A stretch of 64,000 nucleotides of DNA from VXRN01 sp963664365 (GCA_963664365.1 OY761144.1:434001-498000); one strand, 5' to 3'; positions 48,152 through 57,426 are shown, counted from the first letter of the stretch. The notes: generated by a model from the letters alone, not told the origin. Numbers and translations: made by a program.

Positions 48152-50743
48152 ATGACCACTCCGGCCCGCAGACAGTATCTCCGCATGAAAGGCGAGCGCC
48201 CCGACGCCATTCTGCTCTTTCGCATGGGCGACTTCTACGAGACCTTCGACGACGACGCTCGCATCGTGTCCAGGGAGTTGGAGATCGCGCTCACCTCCAG
48301 GGAGTTCGGGGCCGGAAAGCGAGTCCCACTGGCGGGCATCCCGTATCACGCGCTCGAACCCTACCTCGCGCGGCTCATCGCCAAGGGGTACAGGGTCGCC
48401 ATAGGAGAGCAGACCTCAGACCCCGCGAAATCCAGAGGACTAGTCGATCGGGAGGTTGTCCGCGTGGTGACGCCCGGCACGGTGGTCGAGGAGTCGCTGC
48501 TCGAGGGCGACGCGAACAACTATCTCGCCGCAGCCCTCGTGGACGGCGAGTACGCCGGCCTGGCCTACGTGGACATCACCACCAGCGAGTACGCGACCGC
48601 ACAACTCCCGGCGTCCGAACTCCCTGTCGAGCTCGCGCGGCTCCGGCCCGCCGAGCTTCTGACAGCCGAGGACTCGGCCCCAATCGAGGCGGGAGACTCC
48701 GCATCCATAACGACCCTAGAAACTGAGTCTTTCGACTTGGACTGGGCAACCGAGTCTCTCCTGCGCCATCTGAAGGTTGCGAGCCTCGAACCGTTCGGGT
48801 GCGACCGGCTGCCCCTGGCGATTAGGGCGGCCGGCGCGATCTTGGACTACCTCTCCCAGACGCAGCGGGCGGCGGCGCGACAGCTTACCACTCTGTACAC
48901 CTACCACCCGGACCGCTACATGGCGCTGGACCCGCAGACGCGCCAGAATCTTGAGTTGTTCGAGGGCGGCCGATGGCGCGATGCGTCCGCCTCGCTGTTC
49001 TCAGTCTTGGACAGCACGAGGACTCCCATGGGAGGGCGGCTGCTGAGGACGTGGGTTGGACATCCCCTCCTGGACCCGGAAGACCTCAACAGACGACTCG
49101 ACGCGGTCTCATGGTTTCACCGCAGCGCCATTCGCAGGGATCGGGTGGTTGCGCTGCTGAACTCGGTCGCCGACATCCAGAGACTGCTGAACCGGATCAG
49201 GGGATTCGGCGCGACGCCGCGCGACCTCGTATCGCTGGCGGCAAGCCTCGAAGTGTCACCCCACATCAAGGAGATACTGTCCGAGGATGAAGACGCGGAC
49301 GCCGTAAGGTGGCTGGCAGACGGGATACGAGACACGTCTGAAGTCGTATCCCTTCTGCGCTCCGCGATGACAGACGATCCGCCCCTCACGGTCGGCGACG
49401 GCAGGGTAATCAGGAAGGGATTCTCAAAAGATCTCGACGATATCCGCGACGCCACACACAGCGCCCAGCAGTACATCGCCAAGTTGGAGTCGCGGGAGCG
49501 AGAGCGCACCGGCATCAAATCGCTCAAGGTCGGATACAACAAGGTCTTCGGCTACTACATCGAAATCAGCAACGCCAACCTCAAGATGGCGCCGGACGAC
49601 TACGTCCGACGGCAGACGCTCGTCGGCGGAGAGCGGTTCATCACGCCGGAGATGAAAGAGTACGAATCGCGCATCCTCACGGCCCAAGACCGCCTGGCCG
49701 AGTTGGAGGCCGAGCTATTCCGCCAGGTGTGCGGGCAGGTTGCCGCTCATGCCGACGCCATAGCAGCCAGCGCGGAAGCTCTGGCGCGGGTGGACGTGTT
49801 CCGCTCGCTCGCCGAAGTCGCGTCCCGCAACGGATACGCGCGCCCAGACTTGAACGAGTCCGACGTCATCGACATCCGACAGGGGAGGCATCCGGTCGTC
49901 GAGCGCTCGCTCGACCCGGGCGGATTCGTCCCCAACGACACGGAGCTTTCCTGCGAAGCAGGGCAACTTGCGATCATAACCGGCCCGAACATGGCCGGAA
50001 AGTCCACGTACATCCGGCAGGTGGCGGTCATCGTCCTCATGGCGCAGATCGGCAGTTTCGTACCGGCTGAGTCGGCCTCGATCGGGGTGGTGGACAGGAT
50101 ATTCAGCCGCGTCGGACTCCAAGACGACCTCGCTCTGGGCCAGTCAACGTTCATGGTCGAGATGATCGAGACGGCCTCCATCCTGAACCACGCCACTTCG
50201 CGCTCCCTGATCATCCTCGATGAGATCGGACGCGGCACCAGCACCTTCGACGGCTTGGCGATCGCGCGCGCGGTCGCAGAGTATATCCACAATCACCCCA
50301 GGTTGGGATGCAAGACCCTATTCGCGACCCACTACCACGAGTTGACCCGGCTGGCGGACAGCCTTCCCAATGTCAGGAACCTCAACGTCGCGGTCTCGGA
50401 AGAGAACGGGAACGTCGCTTTTCTCAGGCGCATCGTTCCGGGCGGCGCCGACAAGAGCTACGGGATACACGTGGCGCAGCTTGCGGGTATGCCCAACGCC
50501 GTCGTAAACCGCGCTTGGGAAGTCCTCAGGACTCTTGAGGTCCCCGACTCGAACGATTCAAGGGGCGCCAAGAAAGGGGCGCGCCGCGCAGGCTCGGCGC
50601 ATCCGGCCCAGTTGGCCCTGATTCCTACGTCGTCTCCGGCCCTGGACGAACTCAAGGAGCTAGACATATCGTCTATGACCCCCATCGAGGCCATCAACAA
50701 GCTCTACGAGCTCCAGGAGCGCGCCAATGAGAGCCGGCCGTAA
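48152..50743 (+). CDS. mutS: DNA mismatch repair protein MutS
   Basis: An 863-residue mismatch sensor. Mismatch-binding motif FRMGDFYETF (the Phe-x-Glu wedge, about 24-33), connector and lever domains, clamp region KVGYNKVFGYYIEISNANL, Walker A ITGPNMAGKSTYIRQ (near 610), Walker B and signature LIILDEIGRGTSTFDGLAIA, and a C-terminal tail (PIEAINKLYELQERA). Full length. mutL is not in the window. Confidence 0.96.
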   Translation: MTTPARRQYLRMKGERPDAILLFRMGDFYETFDDDARIVSRELEIALTSREFGAGKRVPLAGIPYHALEPYLARLIAKGYRVAIGEQTSDPAKSRGLVDREVVRVVTPGTVVEESLLEGDANNYLAAALVDGEYAGLAYVDITTSEYATAQLPASELPVELARLRPAELLTAEDSAPIEAGDSASITTLETESFDLDWATESLLRHLKVASLEPFGCDRLPLAIRAAGAILDYLSQTQRAAARQLTTLYTYHPDRYMALDPQTRQNLELFEGGRWRDASASLFSVLDSTRTPMGGRLLRTWVGHPLLDPEDLNRRLDAVSWFHRSAIRRDRVVALLNSVADIQRLLNRIRGFGATPRDLVSLAASLEVSPHIKEILSEDEDADAVRWLADGIRDTSEVVSLLRSAMTDDPPLTVGDGRVIRKGFSKDLDDIRDATHSAQQYIAKLESRERERTGIKSLKVGYNKVFGYYIEISNANLKMAPDDYVRRQTLVGGERFITPEMKEYESRILTAQDRLAELEAELFRQVCGQVAAHADAIAASAEALARVDVFRSLAEVASRNGYARPDLNESDVIDIRQGRHPVVERSLDPGGFVPNDTELSCEAGQLAIITGPNMAGKSTYIRQVAVIVLMAQIGSFVPAESASIGVVDRIFSRVGLQDDLALGQSTFMVEMIETASILNHATSRSLIILDEIGRGTSTFDGLAIARAVAEYIHNHPRLGCKTLFATHYHELTRLADSLPNVRNLNVAVSEENGNVAFLRRIVPGGADKSYGIHVAQLAGMPNAVVNRAWEVLRTLEVPDSNDSRGAKKGARRAGSAHPAQLALIPTSSPALDELKELDISSMTPIEAINKLYELQERANESRP

Positions 50744-50746
50744 TCG

Positions 50747-51409
50747 CTACTCCGGCTCCAAGATAGCCGGATCTAGCTCACGCCAGAACACCTCGCCGGA
50801 TTCGATGACGCCCCTGATACATTCGTCCATTTTAATGCCGGCTACCGCCGCGTGAGAGCGCTGGCCCGTGAACCTGGTGAGGTACTTGGCGTTGCGGATT
50901 GCCCTGGTTGTGTCTCTCCCATCCACTGTGAAAGATATCTCCACCGCGACGTATCGGACCTCGCCGTCTCCGTCCACGGTCTCCATAATCAGGTCAGCCC
51001 TGCGGAAGCTCTTCAGGTTACCTGCTGAGATGTCCGCCGTATCTGAGGCGTCCGTCATATCCCACAAGTCCTCCGGGGTTAGCGCTTTGGTCCGCCGAAG
51101 GCCCATCTCCCTGGCAACGAGATAGGAGTCCTCGATGACTTCGCGTCTCGCGAACAGCCCTTTGAGATTTCCCACGTCGCCTTTGAGAATCCGCATGTCG
51201 TCTTTGAGAATCCGCAAATCATCTTCGATTCTGTCGAACCGTCTGTTCGTCGCCTCTACGAACCGGCTCACTTCGGCCGAGAGTTCCGCGAACTTAGCGG
51301 GCAGTTCAAGCAGTTCCTTGGACAGCAGGCGGACTCGGAGGGCTTCGAGCCATTCCGGATTCTCGTCCAGAATCCTGATCAGGTCTTCTATGTTGTTGAT
51401 AGTGGTCAT
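50747..51409 (-). CDS. Coiled-coil protein with PD-(D/E)XK nuclease-like domain
   Basis: A 220-residue protein: N-terminal ILDENPEWLEALRVRLLSKE, a coiled coil (ATNRRFDRIEDDLRILKDDM...), then SFRRADLIMETV and VRYVAVEISFTVDGRDTTRA, which match the D...ExS/K core of the restriction-endonuclease-like superfamily. Such coiled-coil/PD-(D/E)XK proteins are often multicopy in Chloroflexota and cyanobacteria; function unproven. Convergent with mutS, only three bases apart. ATG at 51409. Confidence 0.7.
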   Translation of the reverse strand: MTTINNIEDLIRILDENPEWLEALRVRLLSKELLELPAKFAELSAEVSRFVEATNRRFDRIEDDLRILKDDMRILKGDVGNLKGLFARREVIEDSYLVAREMGLRRTKALTPEDLWDMTDASDTADISAGNLKSFRRADLIMETVDGDGEVRYVAVEISFTVDGRDTTRAIRNAKYLTRFTGQRSHAAVAGIKMDECIRGVIESGEVFWRELDPAILEPE

Positions 51410-51900
51410 CGAAACATCACACTGCGCGCGCGGCGTCGATCCTTTCCACAGACAGTATAGCGCCACAGACACCGGCGATTAAGGGTCGCTGCCGGATGGA
51501 GCCTGTGTCAGTTTGGTAGGCGTCGAATCTAACGCAATGGCGCAAGGACACAAAGGGGTATGGATTGCTCGATACCCAAGTCCGGCGGGCGTTTCACCCT
51601 CACCCTCAAGGGAGCTTAAAGGGGTAGGTATTCACCCTCACCCTAGCCCTCTCCCCAAGGGAGAGGGGGTATGTTGGTCCAAGGGAGAGGGTGTCTTCCG
51701 CCACACTGCCCACGCCCCTCTGGATTCCGGCCCCGTATCGGGTACGGGGCAGGCTCTTCGCCGGAATCACCATGGCCTTGTCAGGCCACATAAGGGTGAT
51801 GAAAACTGCTCAGTACCTGATTCTCAACCCTCACCCTAACCCTCTCCCAGGCTTGGGAGAGGGGATTTTCATGGTAATGACGGTTGGATGGTGTTCGGGG
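51410..51900. repeat. Repeat-filled intergenic region
   Basis: No gene. GAGCCTGTGTCAGTTTGGTA end motif (51499) with CGTCGAATCTAACGCAATGG body shared with 53041; an abbreviated and a full CCCTCTCCC copy (51594, 51629); REP whose loop holds CCCGTATCGGGTACGGGGCA (51732-51751); a full 108-bp element (51768-51875). Confidence 0.75.
51768..51875. repeat. 108-bp mini-element, second complete copy
   Basis: Begins CACCATGGCCTTGTCAGGCC and ends GATTTTCATGGT; flanked by AAT (51765-51767 and 51876-51878). Exactly the same length as the copy at 31065. Confidence 0.75.
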
Positions 51901-52893
51901 CTAGGAGTCGTCTATGTGGTCCGGGGGGTGGAGGCGGAAGAGGCCGTTTTCGTCGAAGTAGGAGCGGTCGCCGAATAGGTCGATGTTTCTCATGCCGCGC
52001 ATGGTCTCGAGTATCTCTTCTTCCGACTTGGAGAATTCATTGACCATGGTGTGGTACTCGCAGGGGTCGTCATCACCGAAACATTCCCCGCAGGGGCCGG
52101 CGTCTTCGCGGTCTCCGTATTCTCGCTCGAACTCCTCGCGCCCTTTCCGAAAGCTTTCAAGGTACTGGCGAGCGAAGTCGTCGGCCTCGATGATCTCTTC
52201 GAGGGAGAGGGTGGGGTCGATCTCGGCGGGGTGTTTGAGGGCCCAGTCGGCGTCGAATGCGGGGTCTTGGTTGTGGTCAGGAGGGGTTTCGAGGTCCGCG
52301 ACCGCGCCGAGGACGCGGTCGAGTATCATCTGGCCGGCGGTGATGCGGTGGCAGGGCTTGACGGACGTGTCTTCGGGGTCGGGTTCGTGGATGTAGGCCA
52401 GGATGGAGGCGAGTTCGGCTCCGTAGTTGGTGATTTCGAGGATGTAGTATTGCGCCTCGTGGACGAGGTCGGGGACACGGTTGGGGTCGTGTGGCAGTTT
52501 GTTGGGGTTGTGAAGTCTGATGGGAGCCTGCGGCGGGCCGAGCGCGTCGTCGAGTTTCTCTTCGAGGCGGGCGACGGGCCGGTTGGATGCGGCGGCGTCT
52601 GAACTGTGATTCGTCTGATTTTGGGATTTCGCTGATTGTGGGGATTGGCTCGGTTCGGGAGATGGAGCGCAGTGCCGAATCTTGGCGACTTTGCCGAAGC
52701 CTCTGTCGTATAGGACCTTGGTCGCCCTGAGGCGGTCGTAGGTGTTGGCGTCTGGGTCTTTGCCTTTGGCGATTTCGAGCAGGTTGTCGAGGACGCGCTG
52801 AATGCCGCCGGTGGCATCCTGAAGATGCTGGGCGGCGTGTCCGGCGAAGACGGGGTTGATGGTGGCTGTATGTATTTCGGACTGCATGAACAT
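51901..52893 (-). CDS. TerS-like double-repeat protein, copy 3 (no terminase remnant)
   Basis: A 330-residue divergent paralogue of 7227-8171 and 25363-26268. First unit DATGGIQRVLDNLLEIAKG then YDRLRATKVLYDRGFGKVAK; second unit NYGAELASILAYIHEPDP then CHRITAGQMILDRVLGAV. The linker SPEPSQSPQSAKSQNQTNHS is encoded by a copy of the CTGAACTGTGATT/GATTTCGCTGATT intergenic repeat (52598-52640). The acidic C-terminus differs from copies 1 and 2 and holds CGECFGDDDPCEYH. No large terminase follows; the 108-bp element sits there instead. Confidence 0.65.
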   Translation of the reverse strand: MFMQSEIHTATINPVFAGHAAQHLQDATGGIQRVLDNLLEIAKGKDPDANTYDRLRATKVLYDRGFGKVAKIRHCAPSPEPSQSPQSAKSQNQTNHSSDAAASNRPVARLEEKLDDALGPPQAPIRLHNPNKLPHDPNRVPDLVHEAQYYILEITNYGAELASILAYIHEPDPEDTSVKPCHRITAGQMILDRVLGAVADLETPPDHNQDPAFDADWALKHPAEIDPTLSLEEIIEADDFARQYLESFRKGREEFEREYGDREDAGPCGECFGDDDPCEYHTMVNEFSKSEEEILETMRGMRNIDLFGDRSYFDENGLFRLHPPDHIDDS

Positions 52894-53017
52894 TAGTTTA
52901 GAGCATAGGGTCTGAGGATGTCAAGGGGTGATTTTAGTGGATGGTGGATAGTGGGTAGTTTTTAGTTTTTAGAGGTGGAGGGCGTCCGGCGATTTGGTGG
53001 TGGATTTAGGTTGGGTA

Positions 53018-53155
53018 GAAGCTGTGTCAGATTTGTAGGCGTCGAATTTAACGCAATGGCGCAAGGACACAAAGGGGTATGGACTGCTCGATACTCAACT
53101 CCGGCGGGCGAGACGCCCTCGCTTCCAAGTGGGCCGATAAAACTGACACAGGTTC
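53018..53155. repeat. 138-bp inverted-repeat mini-element
   Basis: Left end GAAGCTGTGTCAGATTTGTA (53018-53037) and right end GCCGATAAAACTGACACAGG (53133-53152) are imperfect inverted copies. The body CGTCGAATTTAACGCAATGG... matches 51520 onward. No coding capacity, so probably moved by a transposase elsewhere. Confidence 0.7.
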
Positions 53156-53173
53156 TTCGGGTCGATGGGTTCC

Positions 53174-53203
53174 TTGACTCGATTTTTCGCGTTGTGCTAA
53201 CGT
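53174..53203 (+). promoter_or_regulatory. Promoter of the leuS leader
   Basis: TTGACT (53174-53179) and TAACGT (53198-53203), spacer 18; start expected near 53210. Confidence 0.45.
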
Positions 53204-53209
53204 CATCTC

Positions 53210-53460
53210 ACACAGTTGAAAGGCAATGGCGAAGACGGGGAGTAGTAGGGGGTGACTCAGCCATAGAGAGCCGGGGATGGTGGAAACCCGGCGCGTCGAG
53301 TCTCCCGAACTCGCCCCCGAGCCTCCGGCCTGAAGCCTTGGCGGTTAGGGCCGGACGGGAACGCACCGTTATCGCGCAACGAGTGTCCGCATATCGCGGA
53401 AACTAGGGTGGTACCGCGGGTAATGATCAGGCCCGTCCCTTGCGAGGGACGGGCCGTTAC
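53210..53460 (+). promoter_or_regulatory. Leucine T-box riboswitch leader
   Basis: Stem I contains GAGTAGTAGGGGG and AGAGAGCCGGGG...GGAAACCCGG; the specifier loop reads GAA-CTC-GCC, giving the Leu codon CTC at 53310-53312. T-box AGGGTGGTACCGCGG at 53405-53419, then an 11-bp terminator stem GGCCCGTCCCT/AGGGACGGGCC (53430-53440 with 53445-53455) and a U-rich tail TTACTTTTT. Controls leuS by uncharged tRNA-Leu. Confidence 0.95.
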
Positions 53461-53511
53461 TTTTTACGACGGCCCGCTTAGATAGTCTAGCGCTTCAAAA
53501 GGAAGGTCCAG

Positions 53512-55983
53512 ATGGCTACTGAAACAATGCAGGCGTCGCGCACGGCGTATGGACATAGGGATATAGAGCCCAAGTGGGGAGAGCGATGGGAGCGCGACGG
53601 CGTATATACCGTCAGCGACGACGACCCGCGTCCCAAGTGGTACGAGCTTCACATGTACCCGTATCCGTCCGGCGACCTCCACATCGGCCATTGGTTCGCG
53701 ATGTCCGGGGCCGACGCCCACGCCCGGTTCATGAGGATGAAGGGCTTCAACGTCCTGCATCCGATGGGCTTCGACGCGTTTGGGCTGAACGCCGAGAACG
53801 CCGCCATAAAGAGCGGCGTCCATCCCTATCGCTGGACGATGTCCAACATCGAGAACATGAGGCGACAACTCAGGTCCATGGGCGCGATGTACGACTGGGA
53901 CCGCGAGGTCGTCACCTGCACGCCGGACTACTACCGGTGGAACCAGTGGCTGTTCCTCCAGCTCTACAACAACGGGCTGGCGTACAGGGACGGCGCGCCG
54001 GTCAACTGGTGTCCGTCCTGCCAGACCGTGCTCGCCAACGAGCAGGTCATAAACGGGCAGTGCGAGCGCTGCGACTCTCCCGTGATCCAGCGGGAGATGG
54101 AGCAGTGGTTCTTCAGCATCACCAAGTATGCGGACGAGCTGCTCGACCACTCAAAGATAGACTGGCCTGAGCGAATCAACCTGATGCAGACGAATTGGAT
54201 CGGCAGGTCCGAGGGCGTCGAGGTGGGATTCGATATCTCCGAGTACGGCCTGGATCAGGACTCCATAGACACGTTCACCACTCGAATCGACACCGTGTTC
54301 GGCGTGACCTTCATCGTGCTCGCTCCCGAGCATCCGCTGGTCGCCAAGCTGACGACAGACGAGCAGCGGGAAGCGGTCGAGGAATATGTAGAACAGGCCC
54401 GACGCCAGACCGAGATCGAGCGGCTGTCCACAGAGAAAGAGAAGACGGGCGTCTTTACGGGCGCGTACGCGGTAAACAGCCTTAACGGCGAGCGTGTCCC
54501 GATACTGGTCGCCGACTACGTGCTGCTCAGCTACGGAACCGGTATGGTCATGGGTGTGCCCGCCCACGACCAGCGCGACTTCGAGTTCGCCAAGAAGTAC
54601 GATCTGCCGATCCGAGTTGTCATCGCTCCCCCCGACTGGGACGGCAGCGAGCTTGAGGAGGCATTCATCGGAGAAGGTACTCAGGTCAACTCGGGCGAGT
54701 TCGACGGTCTGCCCAGTTCGGAGGGCATGGAGAGGATAGCCGATCACGTCGAGGAGCGCGGACTGGGAGGCCGCGCGGTCAACTACAAGATGCGCGACTG
54801 GCTGATCAGCAGGCAGAGGTACTGGGGGACGCCGATTCCGATAGTCTTTTGCGACGACTGCGGCGAGGTGGCGGTCCCGGAGTCCTACCTGCCCGTGCTG
54901 CTGCCGGACGATGCCGAGTTCCTGCCGACGGGCGATTCTCCTCTCGCGCTGCACCAGGAGTTCGTGAATACGACCTGCCCCGACTGCGGCGGCCCCGCCA
55001 AGCGGGAGACTGACACGATGGATACGTTCGTGGACTCGTCGTGGTACTTCCTGAGGTACGCCAGTCCTACTTACCACGACGGGCCTTTCGACCCGGTTGC
55101 CGCCATGGAGTGGAACCCCGTCGATCAGTACACGGGCGGCGTGGAGCACGCCGTCATGCATCTGCTGTACGCGCGGTTCTTCGTCAAGGCGATGCGCGAC
55201 CTCGGCCTGCTGGACTTCGACGAGCCGTTCGTCCGTCTGGTGAACCAGGGCACCATCGTGTTCAACAGCCAGAAGATGAGCAAGTCTAGGGGCAACGTGA
55301 TCGCCCCGGACGACTACGTCGAAGACGTCGGCGCGGACGTGGTCCGCACGTACCTTATGTTCATGGGACCCTGGGAGCAGGGGGGAGACTGGAACGACAA
55401 CGGCATCAACGGCATGGCGCGCTGGACGAACAGGGTGTGGGAACTGTGCCAGAGAGACGCGGACGAGTTGGGCGAAAGCTCAGACGAGGCTGCGGTCGGC
55501 AATCTGCGCCGCGCGCTGCACAAGACAATCCGCAAAGTGTCGGAGGACATGGAGCGGTTCAAGTTCAACACCGGCATCGCGGCCATGATGGAGTTTTCCA
55601 ACACGCTCAACCAGGCGTGGCAGGCCGGAAACGTGGATGCCAAAGTCTGGCGCGAGTCGATGCGGGGCCTGGTACTGATGATGTCCCCGATCACGCCGTT
55701 CCTGGCCGAGGAGCTCTGGGGTCAGGTCGGCGGGGAGTATAGCGTACACCAGCAGCCGTGGCCGGAGTGGGACGAGGACCTCGCCGCGGACGAGATGATA
55801 ACGCTGGTGGTTCAGGTCAACGGTAAGCTGCGGGACCGCATCGAAGTTCCCGCGGATGTCTCCGAGGAAGACGCGCGAGCCGTCGCTCTGGCGTCCGACC
55901 GCGTCAAGCAGCATACGGAGGGGAAGGCGGTCCGGCGGGTGATCTATGTGCCGGGGCGGCTGGTGAATGTGGTGGCGGGCTGA
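53512..55983 (+). CDS. leuS: Leucyl-tRNA synthetase
   Basis: An 823-residue class Ia synthetase. HIGH site YPYPSGDLHIGHWFA, zinc region CPSCQTVLANEQV and GQCERC, CP1 editing domain (TTRIDTVFGVTFIVLAPEHP; GVPAHDQRDFEFA), a second small cysteine module (CDDCGEVAVPE...CPDCGGPA), KMSKS in SQKMSKSRGNVI, and the LeuRS C-terminal domain (VVQVNGKLRDRIEVP). AAGGAAGG precedes ATG 53512. Regulated by the T-box upstream. Confidence 0.96.
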   Translation: MATETMQASRTAYGHRDIEPKWGERWERDGVYTVSDDDPRPKWYELHMYPYPSGDLHIGHWFAMSGADAHARFMRMKGFNVLHPMGFDAFGLNAENAAIKSGVHPYRWTMSNIENMRRQLRSMGAMYDWDREVVTCTPDYYRWNQWLFLQLYNNGLAYRDGAPVNWCPSCQTVLANEQVINGQCERCDSPVIQREMEQWFFSITKYADELLDHSKIDWPERINLMQTNWIGRSEGVEVGFDISEYGLDQDSIDTFTTRIDTVFGVTFIVLAPEHPLVAKLTTDEQREAVEEYVEQARRQTEIERLSTEKEKTGVFTGAYAVNSLNGERVPILVADYVLLSYGTGMVMGVPAHDQRDFEFAKKYDLPIRVVIAPPDWDGSELEEAFIGEGTQVNSGEFDGLPSSEGMERIADHVEERGLGGRAVNYKMRDWLISRQRYWGTPIPIVFCDDCGEVAVPESYLPVLLPDDAEFLPTGDSPLALHQEFVNTTCPDCGGPAKRETDTMDTFVDSSWYFLRYASPTYHDGPFDPVAAMEWNPVDQYTGGVEHAVMHLLYARFFVKAMRDLGLLDFDEPFVRLVNQGTIVFNSQKMSKSRGNVIAPDDYVEDVGADVVRTYLMFMGPWEQGGDWNDNGINGMARWTNRVWELCQRDADELGESSDEAAVGNLRRALHKTIRKVSEDMERFKFNTGIAAMMEFSNTLNQAWQAGNVDAKVWRESMRGLVLMMSPITPFLAEELWGQVGGEYSVHQQPWPEWDEDLAADEMITLVVQVNGKLRDRIEVPADVSEEDARAVALASDRVKQHTEGKAVRRVIYVPGRLVNVVAG

Positions 55984-55987
55984 GGCT

Positions 55988-56239
55988 ATGGTCTCAAAGA
56001 GTGATTTCGAAGCGGCGTTGACCGTTCTGGTTCCGGCACTATCGGGTTACGCAAGTACGGATGCTGGTGAGTGGACTATCAAGGGGTTCATAGATACTCA
56101 CAAGGAAATCTATACGATTTCATCAGACACGAAAGTCGTGTCCAAGATACTGGAAATTCATCTTTTCCCTAAAATCCTTGAGTTCGCTAATGAATCATCA
56201 TCGCACAATTGTCCCGCCGATAAAATGCCAAGGCATTAA
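55988..56239 (+). pseudogene. Truncated EcoRV-like type II restriction endonuclease
   Basis: An 83-residue frame: VSKSDFEAALTVLVPALSGY, then GFIDTHKEIYTISSDTKVVS and KILEIHLFPKILEFA. The last part follows the EcoRV N-terminal region G-I-I-x-x-x-G-K-I-Y-x-x-x-S-D-T-K-V-x-S-x-I-F-E. The protein ends where the catalytic Asp, Asp and Lys of EcoRV would still lie ahead, and its last 13 residues are read out of frame over the methyltransferase start. So the nuclease is dead, with its remainder deleted. Confidence 0.7.
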
Positions 56240-57089
56240 GACGAAGCTAGCGCCGTGGATTGGGGAACTGGTTCCTTCCGACTTTGATGGGATGTGGATC
56301 GAGCCGTTCCTAGGTTCGGGCGTCGTCGTACTCAACATCCTTCCGAAACGCGCCTTGCTTGCTGATTCCAACCCACATCTGATCAACTTCTATGAGGCGA
56401 TTTCCGTTGGCGCTCTTACTCCCGCATCTACTCGCCGCCATCTCGAAAGTGAGGGAGCGGAACTTTGTCGATCTAACGGGGAACACTACTATACTGTCCG
56501 AGAGCGGTTCAATCGGATACACGATCCACTAGATTTCCTGTTCCTAAATCGCGCCTGCTTCAATGGTCTGATTCGATTCAACCGAAAGGGCGAATTCAAT
56601 GTTCCATTTTGTCGGAAGCCTGGCAGGTTTTCGCGGTCATACGTAACTAAGATATGCAATCAAGTAAAGGCGGTCATGGACATCCTGACGGTGCGAGATT
56701 TTACGTTTGCCACTCAGGACTTGTCAGAAACTATCGGCATGGCACAGGCTGATGATTTCGTGTATTGTGATCCACCCTATGTGGGGCGTCATACCGACTA
56801 CTTCAATAACTGGGACGAACAAAGTGAGAGTGAACTCGCTCTGCTGCTTTCGTCAGTACCGTGTCCTTTCATCTTATCGACGTGGCATAGCAACAGATAC
56901 CGCACAAATCCTTTCATAGATGAACTTTGGTCCGAATACCGTATTCTCACTCGGGAACACTTTTATCATATCGGCGCGAAAGAGGATAATCGCAACCCGA
57001 TGTTAGAAGCCTTGGTTATGAACTACGATCCAGCGCTTGAGAAGGATACAGAGGTTCCGGTGGTGTCGCAGGGACGTCTATTGGGATGA
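56190..57089 (+). CDS. EcoRV-type adenine-N6 DNA methyltransferase (Dam/D12 family)
   Basis: A 299-residue methylase. VPPIKCQGIKTKLAPWIGEL, then WIEPFLGSGVVVLNI (SAM motif), SNPHLINFYEA, FLFLNRACFNGLIRFNRKGE, and catalytic FVYCDPPYVGRHTDYFNNW. The whole sequence follows M.EcoRV closely from memory (VPPIKSQGIKTKL; DPPYIGRHVDYFNSW), so the target is predicted to be GATATC. Length and motifs are intact, so it may be active as an orphan. ATG 56190 (TTG 56178 also possible). A/T-rich codon use marks transfer. Confidence 0.9.
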   Translation: MNHHRTIVPPIKCQGIKTKLAPWIGELVPSDFDGMWIEPFLGSGVVVLNILPKRALLADSNPHLINFYEAISVGALTPASTRRHLESEGAELCRSNGEHYYTVRERFNRIHDPLDFLFLNRACFNGLIRFNRKGEFNVPFCRKPGRFSRSYVTKICNQVKAVMDILTVRDFTFATQDLSETIGMAQADDFVYCDPPYVGRHTDYFNNWDEQSESELALLLSSVPCPFILSTWHSNRYRTNPFIDELWSEYRILTREHFYHIGAKEDNRNPMLEALVMNYDPALEKDTEVPVVSQGRLLG

Positions 57090-57109
57090 ACATCGTGCTG
57101 CCGGGCGGG

Positions 57110-57155
57110 AACGCCCTACGCGATCACTTTGAAGTTGTACTGGGTGGTGTTCAGT
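57110..57155. repeat. Direct repeat: duplicated 3-prime end of the oxidase gene, copy 1
   Basis: 46 bases matching 57889-57934 with four mismatches; both encode the same final residues F-K-V-I-A-stop on the minus strand (difference silent). The HicBA module lies between. Confidence 0.85.
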
Positions 57156-57180
57156 GGTCCAGCCTAAAATCATTGCACCC

Positions 57181-57426
57181 TCAGCGACGCTCTATAAGTC
57201 GCAGTAGGCCATCCCTCCCGAGTCCAGTCTGCTTTTGACTTAGAATCGCTGATAAGGTCCCATTGGGGATATCGCGCCCAGTATTCTTCACGATGGTGAC
57301 TCTGGTGCGGGTCCCGAACCGCTTGGTGAGAAACACCCCATGATTGGAGCGACGCTTCACCTCCCATCCGTCAGAAGTCAGGATCCTAATGAGCTGCCGA
57401 CCTGTTACAGCAGGGAGGTTCGGCAT
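57181..57426 (-). CDS. hicA: HicA-family mRNA interferase toxin
   Basis: An 81-residue dsRBD-fold toxin: LPAVTGRQLIRILTSDGWEV, KRRSNHGVFLTK (catalytic His in RRSNHGVF), VTIVKNTGRDIPNGTLSAIL. HicA cleaves mRNA; the His and the G-x-L-x-x-I-L helix are both kept. Immediately downstream of HicB with no gap. Confidence 0.9.
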   Translation of the reverse strand: MPNLPAVTGRQLIRILTSDGWEVKRRSNHGVFLTKRFGTRTRVTIVKNTGRDIPNGTLSAILSQKQTGLGRDGLLRLIERR

